From the NCBI GenBank assembly GCA_964587525.1, contig CAZPLZ010000056.1, forward strand, positions 1-18,744: a DNA stretch of 18,744 nt, read 5' to 3'. The stretch comes from CAZPLZ01 sp964587525 (lineage in GTDB: Bacteria > Oederibacteriota > CAKKQC01). The notes beneath the pieces are model-generated. The model made no database searches. It was not told where the DNA came from and saw only the letters and a list, made by a program, of their open reading frames with translations. Shown here one piece after another: positions 13,341 through 18,744 of the stretch. The translations under genes were made by a program, and so were the position numbers. The first letter of the stretch is position 1, and every line of letters starts with the position of its first letter.

Positions 13341-15444
13341 GGTGAAGCTGCCCATTCAGCGGGCGCTGTCCCGGTACGCCGACTTCCTCCCGTTCGTGGC
13401 GTTGGTCCTGGCGCTGGCGCTGCTCGTCCTCCCCATGCCCCCGTGGCTGATCGATCTCCTGCTCATTCTCAACCTGGCGTTCACGATCGTGGTGCTGCTG
13501 GTCACCACGTACACCCTGCAACCCCTGGATTTTGCCGTGTTTCCAGTGCTGCTGCTGCTGGGCACAGGTTTCCGCCTCGCGTTGAATGTGGCTACGACGA
13601 AGCTGATATTGCTGCATGGTCATGAGAGCATCTATGCCGCCGGCAGGGTCATCACGACGTTCGGGCAATTCGTGGTCGGGGGCAACTACGTGGTCGGTGC
13701 AGCGGTGTTCCTGATCCTGGTCATCATCCAGTTCGTCGTCATCACGAGCGGCGCCCAGCGCGCGGCCGAGGTGGCAGCCCGGTTCACCCTGGATGCCATG
13801 CCGGGCAAGCAGATGGCGATTGACGCCGACTTGAACTCCGGGCTGATCACGGAAGGGGAAGCCCGGCAGCGCCGCCGGGATATCGAACGGGAGGCGGATT
13901 TTTACGGCGCCATGGACGGGGCCAGCAAGTTCGTCCGGGGTGACGCGATCGCGGCCCTCATCATCATCATCGTGAACGTCATCGGCGGGTTCATCGTGGG
14001 TGTGTTACAGAAGGGCATGTCGTTGGGGGACGCGCTGGCGCGGTACACCTTGCTGACGATCGGCGACGGGCTGGTCATCCAGATTCCCGCGCTTGTGTTG
14101 TCCACGTCCACCGGTCTGGTCGTGACCCGTGCCGCCTCCGAGACCCACCTGGGCCAGGAAATGACGCAGCAGCTCATGGGTCAGGACCGCCCCCTCTGGG
14201 TGGCGGCTGGCGTAATCGGTCTCTTTGGAATGACGATGGGACTCGTGGCAGGACCCGTCCCGTTTATGATGTCGATGCTGCTGGCTGGAGGCTTAGGCGG
14301 TCTGGCGTGGTCGCTGCGCGTGGGGCGGCGCCAGGCTGAGGACGCCGCCCTCACGCCCGAGGCGGCCAAGGCTAAAGCCGCGCCGCGAGAGCCGGAGAAT
14401 GTCATGCCCCTGCTGCAGGTCGATCCGGTCCAACTGGATCTTGGCTACGGCTTGCTCCCGCTCGTCGAGGAGCAGCAGGGCGGGGACCTGCTCGAGCGCA
14501 TCGTCACGCTGCGGCGCACGGCGGCTGTGGAGCTGGGGCTCATCGTGCCTCCCATCCGCGTGCGGGACAACGTGCAGCTTGGTGCTGAATATTATGCGAT
14601 CAAGATCAAGGGGGTGGAGGTCGCCCGGGGGGAAGCGCACGTGGGCAGGTATCTGGCGATCAACACGGCGAAGGTGGACACGCCGCTGGAGGGCGAGCAG
14701 ACCAAGGATCCGTCCTTTGGCTTGCCGGCTTGGTGGATTGGTCCCGAGCAGCGCGAGCGCGCGGAGCTGCTCGGGTACACCGTGGTGGATTTGGCTTCCA
14801 TCATCGCCACGCACCTGTCTGAGGTTGTCCGCATGCACTCGGATGAGCTGCTTGGCCGGCAGGATGTCCAGCGCCTGCTCGACACGGTGAAAGGTTCACA
14901 CCCCGCGGTGGTGGAGGAGCTGGTGCCAGGCCTGCTGCCGCTCGCCGACGTGCAGAAGGTCTTGCAGGGGCTGCTGCGTGAGCGCGTGCCCATCCGGGAC
15001 CTGGTCACGATCCTGGAGGCGCTCGCGGACACGGCGAGGGGAACGCGCGATATCGAGCAGCTCATCGAGGCGGTCCGTCAGGCGCTGAAACGGCAGATCA
15101 CGAAGCAGCATGCCGACCCGAGCGGGGCGATCAAGGCGCTGACCCTGGATCCGCGGCTGGAGCAGAAGATCCTGGACTCTGTGCAACGCTCCGATCGTGG
15201 CGCCACGCTGGTGCTTGAACCGCGGCTGGGTCAGCATCTCTTCAGCGCGCTCTCCCGTGAAATCGAGAAGGTCCTCACCCAAGGGGTGTCGCCGCTCGTC
15301 CTGTGCTCGCCGGCGTTGCGCCCGTTCCTGAGGCGGCTTCTGGAAAAAGTCCTGCCGCAACTGACAATTCTTTCCTATAATGAACTCATGCCGCGAGTAG
15401 AAGTGCGGTCTATCGGCACCGTCAGCCTCCCCGATGCAAATTAG
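13330..15444 (+). CDS. flhA: Flagellar export gate protein FlhA
   Basis: FlhA forms the nonameric ring of the export gate, using ion flow and docking chaperone-bound substrates. The 704-residue product is of normal length. It has about eight membrane segments in the first ~310 residues, the FHIPEP-family motif FRLALNVATTKLILLHG, and the cytoplasmic loop signature DAMPGKQMAIDADLNSGLI then ADFYGAMDGASKFVRGDAIA. The C-terminal cytoplasmic domain (~350-690) shows IRVRDNVQLGAEYYAIKIKG and PLVLCSPALRPFLRRL. The ATG at 13330 has GGAGG about 9 bases upstream, inside flhB. The end overlaps flhF by 11 bases. Confidence 0.97.
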   Translation: MADEVKLPIQRALSRYADFLPFVALVLALALLVLPMPPWLIDLLLILNLAFTIVVLLVTTYTLQPLDFAVFPVLLLLGTGFRLALNVATTKLILLHGHESIYAAGRVITTFGQFVVGGNYVVGAAVFLILVIIQFVVITSGAQRAAEVAARFTLDAMPGKQMAIDADLNSGLITEGEARQRRRDIEREADFYGAMDGASKFVRGDAIAALIIIIVNVIGGFIVGVLQKGMSLGDALARYTLLTIGDGLVIQIPALVLSTSTGLVVTRAASETHLGQEMTQQLMGQDRPLWVAAGVIGLFGMTMGLVAGPVPFMMSMLLAGGLGGLAWSLRVGRRQAEDAALTPEAAKAKAAPREPENVMPLLQVDPVQLDLGYGLLPLVEEQQGGDLLERIVTLRRTAAVELGLIVPPIRVRDNVQLGAEYYAIKIKGVEVARGEAHVGRYLAINTAKVDTPLEGEQTKDPSFGLPAWWIGPEQRERAELLGYTVVDLASIIATHLSEVVRMHSDELLGRQDVQRLLDTVKGSHPAVVEELVPGLLPLADVQKVLQGLLRERVPIRDLVTILEALADTARGTRDIEQLIEAVRQALKRQITKQHADPSGAIKALTLDPRLEQKILDSVQRSDRGATLVLEPRLGQHLFSALSREIEKVLTQGVSPLVLCSPALRPFLRRLLEKVLPQLTILSYNELMPRVEVRSIGTVSLPDAN

Positions 15445-16663
15445 ACGCTACACCGGCTCCGAGCTCGCTGCGGTCCTCAAGGAGATCAACCGTGAGCTTG
15501 GACCTAATGCGGCCATCCTCAACACCCGGAAGATCCGCATCGGGGGGATCTTTGGCTTTCTGGGGCGTCCGGCAGTGGAGGTGACCGTCGCGGTGGATTA
15601 CAACTTCAAGATTAACGAGGATGCGCTGGGCCGTCCCACACCGGCTGCCTCCCTCTCCGCCGCAACATCTGCGGAGAAGGCTGGCCGGGTGTTGGCGGTA
15701 CCGGGGCCGGCTCACCCTGCAGCTTCCCCGGCGACGCTCGCTTCAACCGAGGAGGTGCGCCTCACCGCGAGGGAGGAGCTGAACCAGATGCGGGTGACCC
15801 CCCGTAGCGGGGTGAAGGGGCGCGAGCGGCTTGAGGTCCTGTCGGACGAGCTCGAGCGGGTGTACCGCGTGATGGTGCGCAACCAGGTCGAGGCTGATAT
15901 CTCCCGGCAGTTGCTCCGGGTGTTTGATGAGCAGCTTGCGCTGCTCGGTGAAGACTGGTCGAGGAGCCAGCCCAGGCTCGAACGGTATTTGGCTGGCATG
16001 ATCCGGACGATCCCTGGCATTCAACTGCGGGAAGGTCGCAAGCCGCTGATGGCCATGTTCATCGGGCCGACAGGTTCGGGCAAGACCACCACGATTGCCA
16101 AAATCGCGGCCCACTTCGCCCTCATGGAACACCGGCGGGTGGGCATCGTCACCGCTGACACGTACCGGATGGGTGCGACTGACCAGATACGCCGCTACGG
16201 GGAGATTCTTGGTATCCCGGTCAGGGTGGTCGAGACGCCGGAGGAGATAGAGCGGTGCTCAGAGCAGTTCAGTGGGTACGATCTCGTGCTCATCGATACG
16301 GCAGGCCGCAGCCCGCAAAACAGGGAACAGATCATGCAGATGAAACAGCTTGTGGAGAGCGCACATCCGGACGAGATCCATCTCGTGGTCAGCATGACCA
16401 CCAAATACGTCGATGTGGTGTCCATTGTCTCCCGGTTCGGCATCGTCCCGGTGCACCGGCTGGTGCTGACGAAGATCGACGAGACCCGGACCTTCGGATT
16501 GATCCTCAACATCTCCATGAAATTCTCGATGGAAATCGCGTACATCACGACCGGCCAGCAGGTGCCTGACGACTTGGAGTTGGCAGACCCTGCGAGGCTC
16601 GCGAAGCTCGTGCTGTCCGGCGTGTGGGACCAGGATGGAAGACCAGGCCTCACGGCTGCGTAA
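15434..16663 (+). CDS. flhF: Flagellar placement GTPase FlhF (SRP-type)
   Basis: FlhF is an SRP-family GTPase that sets the place, and often the number, of flagella by recruiting early basal-body parts. The 409-residue product starts with the FlhF-specific N segment (MQIRRYTGSELAAVLKEI, GPNAAILNTRKI). A variable Ala/Pro linker follows at ~65-120, then an N-type helical bundle and the G domain. Visible GTPase motifs are the P-loop GPTGSGKTT (211-219), ADTYRMGATDQIRRYGEIL, DTAGRS (288-293) and TKIDE (346-350). It overlaps flhA by 11 and flhG by 29 bases, the longest overlap in the window. Confidence 0.96.
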   Translation: MQIRRYTGSELAAVLKEINRELGPNAAILNTRKIRIGGIFGFLGRPAVEVTVAVDYNFKINEDALGRPTPAASLSAATSAEKAGRVLAVPGPAHPAASPATLASTEEVRLTAREELNQMRVTPRSGVKGRERLEVLSDELERVYRVMVRNQVEADISRQLLRVFDEQLALLGEDWSRSQPRLERYLAGMIRTIPGIQLREGRKPLMAMFIGPTGSGKTTTIAKIAAHFALMEHRRVGIVTADTYRMGATDQIRRYGEILGIPVRVVETPEEIERCSEQFSGYDLVLIDTAGRSPQNREQIMQMKQLVESAHPDEIHLVVSMTTKYVDVVSIVSRFGIVPVHRLVLTKIDETRTFGLILNISMKFSMEIAYITTGQQVPDDLELADPARLAKLVLSGVWDQDGRPGLTAA

Positions 16664-17537
16664 GCTCGTCGCGGAGATGCGCTCCGGGAAACCCGGGGGC
16701 CGGCTCACGGAGGCTTTGGTGCCGGTCCGCGCCATTGCGATTACCTCGGGTAAGGGAGGTGTGGGGAAGACCAACATGACGGCCAATCTCGCGCTCGCAC
16801 TCGCGCAGCGCAAACAGCGCGTGCTGGTGCTGGATGCCGACCTGGGGCTTGCGAACGTGGACATCGCCATGGGACTGCTGCCGCGGTACAACCTCATGCA
16901 CGTGCTCTCCGGCGAGATGACCCTGGAAGAGATCATGGTGACTGCCCCGCTGGGCGTCTCGGTGATTGCGAGCGGATCGGGTATCCGCGCGCTTGTCGAC
17001 TTGACGGATGATGCGCGCGCCAAACTGCTGGAGGCGCTGGCCTCACTGAAAAAGAAGTACGACTTCCTTCTCATCGATACCTCCGCGGGGCTCGGCCGGA
17101 ACGTGCTGGGATTCGTCCTGGCCGCCGACGAAATTCTGGTGGTGACCACCCCGGAGCCCACCGCCCTGCGGGACGCTTACAGTTTGATCAAGCTCGTGTT
17201 CCAGGAGAACTCGCATGCGGTCGTGAAATTGATCGTGAACATGGTGCGAAATGAGGCGGAGGCCCGGGAGGTGTCGGATAGGCTGACGGTCCTGGCTCAC
17301 CACTTCCTGGGTGCCGCGATTGCTCCGCTCGGCTATGTGGTGTCCGATCCGCACGTCGGCGAATCTGTGCGCGCACAGAACCCCCTCCTGATGCTTTACC
17401 CAGGATCGCCGGCCTCCCGGTGCATCAAGTCGATCGCCCTGCAACTGACCAACGGGCAGGTCAAGGGCGCACGGTCTGACCTGAAGGGATTCTTTGCCCG
17501 GGTCCTGGAGTTTCTCAACAGGCCCATTCATACATGA
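16635..17537 (+). CDS. flhG: Flagellar number ATPase FlhG (MinD-like)
   Basis: FlhG is a MinD-type ATPase that limits flagellar number, stimulates FlhF GTPase activity and helps C-ring assembly by contacting FliM/FliY. The 300-residue product begins MEDQASRLRKL, the DQAxxLR activator motif that acts on FlhF. Next is the deviant Walker A SGKGGVGKTNMTANLALAL (38-56; K40 and K45). Further motifs are DADLGLANVDIAMGLLP, LIDTSAGLGR and VVTTPEPTALRDAYSLIK. The C terminus (GFFARVLEFLNR) could form the amphipathic membrane-targeting helix of the family. Its TGA overlaps the next gene's ATG. Confidence 0.96.
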   Translation: MEDQASRLRKLVAEMRSGKPGGRLTEALVPVRAIAITSGKGGVGKTNMTANLALALAQRKQRVLVLDADLGLANVDIAMGLLPRYNLMHVLSGEMTLEEIMVTAPLGVSVIASGSGIRALVDLTDDARAKLLEALASLKKKYDFLLIDTSAGLGRNVLGFVLAADEILVVTTPEPTALRDAYSLIKLVFQENSHAVVKLIVNMVRNEAEAREVSDRLTVLAHHFLGAAIAPLGYVVSDPHVGESVRAQNPLLMLYPGSPASRCIKSIALQLTNGQVKGARSDLKGFFARVLEFLNRPIHT

Positions 17538-17986
17538 GTGCCGACCAGCTTAGACGAATAAGCGTCGTGGTGGGCGGCGGGGTGTTTGTGCTATTGCTGA
17601 TCGGGCAACTCGCTCGTGTTGAGCTGGGCCTGGCGCTGCTCCTCTCCCTCGGGGCGGGTGTCGGGCTGGGGCTGGCCGTCTATCTGGTCGGCTCCTTCCT
17701 GAGCCTGGCCCGGCCGTCGGCGGAGCCGGCTCCGGCGAGCCCAGCGTCGGCGCCAAACCCGGATGAAACCGCGCAGCAGCCTGCCGGCGAAGTCGCTGGG
17801 GGGGCTGACCTCCACCAGACTATCCGTCTCGATGAGGGGGAGGTGGACTACGTGCTTCCGGAAGTCTCGCCGGAAGAGGTTTTTAAAGAACGCGAGGGGA
17901 TCGATGAAGACTTCTTAAAGCAGGGGATTGAAGACTTAGGTGCAACGAGCGAGAATAAGGTGAAAGGCCCAGGGGAAGGAGGGTAA
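17534..17986 (+). CDS. Small two-helix membrane protein of unknown function, between flhG and fapA
   Basis: I do not recognise this 150-residue protein. It has two hydrophobic segments (~9-26 and ~31-57) separated by a short polar turn, then a Pro/Ala/Ser-rich stretch (~60-85) and a strongly acidic C-terminal tail. That tail includes IRLDEGEVDYVLPEVSPEEV and EGIDEDFLKQGIEDLG, probably cytoplasmic with short helices. Codon use and GC match its neighbours, and the ATGA overlap with flhG plus an 8-base gap to fapA show it belongs to the operon. It occupies the place where Firmicutes clusters often have chemotaxis genes, sigD or a swrB-like membrane gene, but I see no sequence proof of homology to SwrB. 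A role with FlhG or FapA is inference from position only. Confidence 0.7.
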   Translation: MSADQLRRISVVVGGGVFVLLLIGQLARVELGLALLLSLGAGVGLGLAVYLVGSFLSLARPSAEPAPASPASAPNPDETAQQPAGEVAGGADLHQTIRLDEGEVDYVLPEVSPEEVFKEREGIDEDFLKQGIEDLGATSENKVKGPGEGG

Positions 17987-17994
17987 CGAGGTTT

Positions 17995-18744
17995 ATGGCC
18001 GTCACCGAAACCACTGAAACTACGGAAACCGCGCCAACCGGAAGGAATCTTGACGGGTACGCCTACTCGTACACCGACCAAAAGAGCACCTATCTGGTGG
18101 CGGTCGCGCCGCAGGGCGATGGCAAGCCCGCCGACTATGCATTGATTGAGGGCGAGCTTAAAAAGCTCAACATCGAAGGGATTGATTATGACCGCGTGCG
18201 AAAGGCCGTGGTGGAAGCCACCGGCAAACCGCGCTTCATCCTCCAAGGGGCTGACCCTGAAGAGGAAGCTGCCAAGGCGGCCGCAGCCGAGGCGGAACGG
18301 CAGGCGAAGATCACCGATAAAATCCAGTATCTCTTTCTCACCCTGCCTGAAGATCAGCTCTCGGCCACGCTCCATATTATTCCTCCGTCCCATGAAGACA
18401 GAGAGAAAGGGCTCGAATTGACCATGGAGGATGTCCAGAACCGCATCCAGGAACAGGGGGTTGTCTTCGGCCTCCACGAGGAGAAAATGGCCGAGGCGGC
18501 GGAGAACCTCGAGCTGATCCAGGCAGGTGAATCGATGGAGCCCGTGGAGCTGGAAATCGCTCATGGGATCGATCCGCAACACGGCGTGGACATGCACTAC
18601 GAGTTCTTCTTTGGCCAGGACGGCAAGGTGGCAACCAAGGCGCGCGTGAAGGAAGAGGGCCAGGAACGCATGGACTACTTTGCGGTCAAGGAAATTGACA
18701 ACACCAAGCGAGGCCAAGCCATCGCGCGCCGGATTCTGCCGACC
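17995..18744 (+). CDS. fapA: FapA/DUF342-family protein, 5' part (runs off right edge)
   Basis: A continuous frame of 250 codons opens at ATG 17995, 8 bases after the previous stop, and is still open at the window end. It begins with a Thr/Glu repeat (TETTETTET). A middle Ala/Glu-rich segment (~85-105) follows. The recognisable DUF342 (FapA) region is about 180-250: IAHGIDPQHGVDMHYEFFF, then MDYFAVKEIDNTKRGQAIAR and RRILPT. This matches the family pattern of a start domain followed by DYF-(n)-I-NT-KGQ-A-RI-PPT. Members, often ~450-650 residues, have a right-handed beta-helix in the part outside this window and occur in flagellar clusters; FapA of Vibrio affects polar flagellar assembly. AAGGAGGG at 17976-17983 supports the start. 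No membrane segment is visible. The large minus-strand frame across this region is a shadow. Confidence 0.8.
   Translation, partial: MAVTETTETTETAPTGRNLDGYAYSYTDQKSTYLVAVAPQGDGKPADYALIEGELKKLNIEGIDYDRVRKAVVEATGKPRFILQGADPEEEAAKAAAAEAERQAKITDKIQYLFLTLPEDQLSATLHIIPPSHEDREKGLELTMEDVQNRIQEQGVVFGLHEEKMAEAAENLELIQAGESMEPVELEIAHGIDPQHGVDMHYEFFFGQDGKVATKARVKEEGQERMDYFAVKEIDNTKRGQAIARRILPT

Noticed and set aside
17848..18717. Minus-strand frame of 289 codons at the right end
   Set aside because: The plus strand has an uninterrupted 250-codon frame with DUF342/FapA features and a ribosome binding site, so this is its shadow.

Overview
The window is one long, same-strand flagellar export, basal-body and stator gene cluster from a high-GC bacterium. 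Reading left to right it holds: the C-terminal part of fliK, flgD, a small flagellar-operon protein, flgE, flbD, motA, motB, three consecutive fliL genes, fliM, fliY (fliN-like), fliO, fliP, fliQ, fliR, flhB, flhA, flhF, flhG, an unrecognised two-helix membrane protein, and the 5' part of a fapA-like (DUF342) gene that runs off the right edge. No gene on the minus strand is supported. There are no RNA genes, no CRISPR array, no insertion sequence and no gene-free stretch over 300 bases.

The gene order (fliK-flgD-small protein-flgE-flbD-mot-fliL-fliM-fliY-fliOPQR-flhBAFG), the short cap-scaffold FlgD, the FlbD/SwrD-type protein, the FliY with an N-terminal extension and the trailing FapA gene together resemble Firmicutes and several deep-branching, Firmicutes-like phyla rather than enterobacteria. 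The high GC content and very frequent G/C third codon positions argue against a typical Bacillus or low-GC Clostridium. I cannot name the phylum from this sequence alone. Perfect AAGGAGG-type ribosome binding sites show a conventional anti-Shine-Dalgarno, but TTG and GTG starts cluster in the fliL-fliO section.

There are two transcription blocks. Block 1 (before 4373) makes the hook: FliK (hook-length control), FlgD (hook scaffold), the small operon protein and FlgE (hook subunit). It ends at a strong intrinsic terminator after flgE. A 288-base non-coding gap before flgE carries a dispersed-repeat-like palindrome and a second hairpin next to the flgE ribosome binding site. Block 2 starts at a promoter-like region made of three 23-base units beginning TTGA(C/G)A, just before flbD. 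It then runs through stator (MotA, MotB, FliL x3), C-ring switch (FliM, FliY), export gate (FliO/P/Q/R, FlhB, FlhA) and placement genes (FlhF, FlhG), with gaps of only a few bases to 35 bases or with overlaps of 1 to 29 bases.

Most unusual points: three tandem fliL paralogs of matching periplasmic length behind one motAB pair; the 23-base periodic promoter region; an NPVH instead of NPTH autocleavage site in FlhB; a FliY whose CheC-like motif lacks the usual Asn; a 132-base tandem repeat in fliK; and an unrecognised membrane protein between flhG and fapA.
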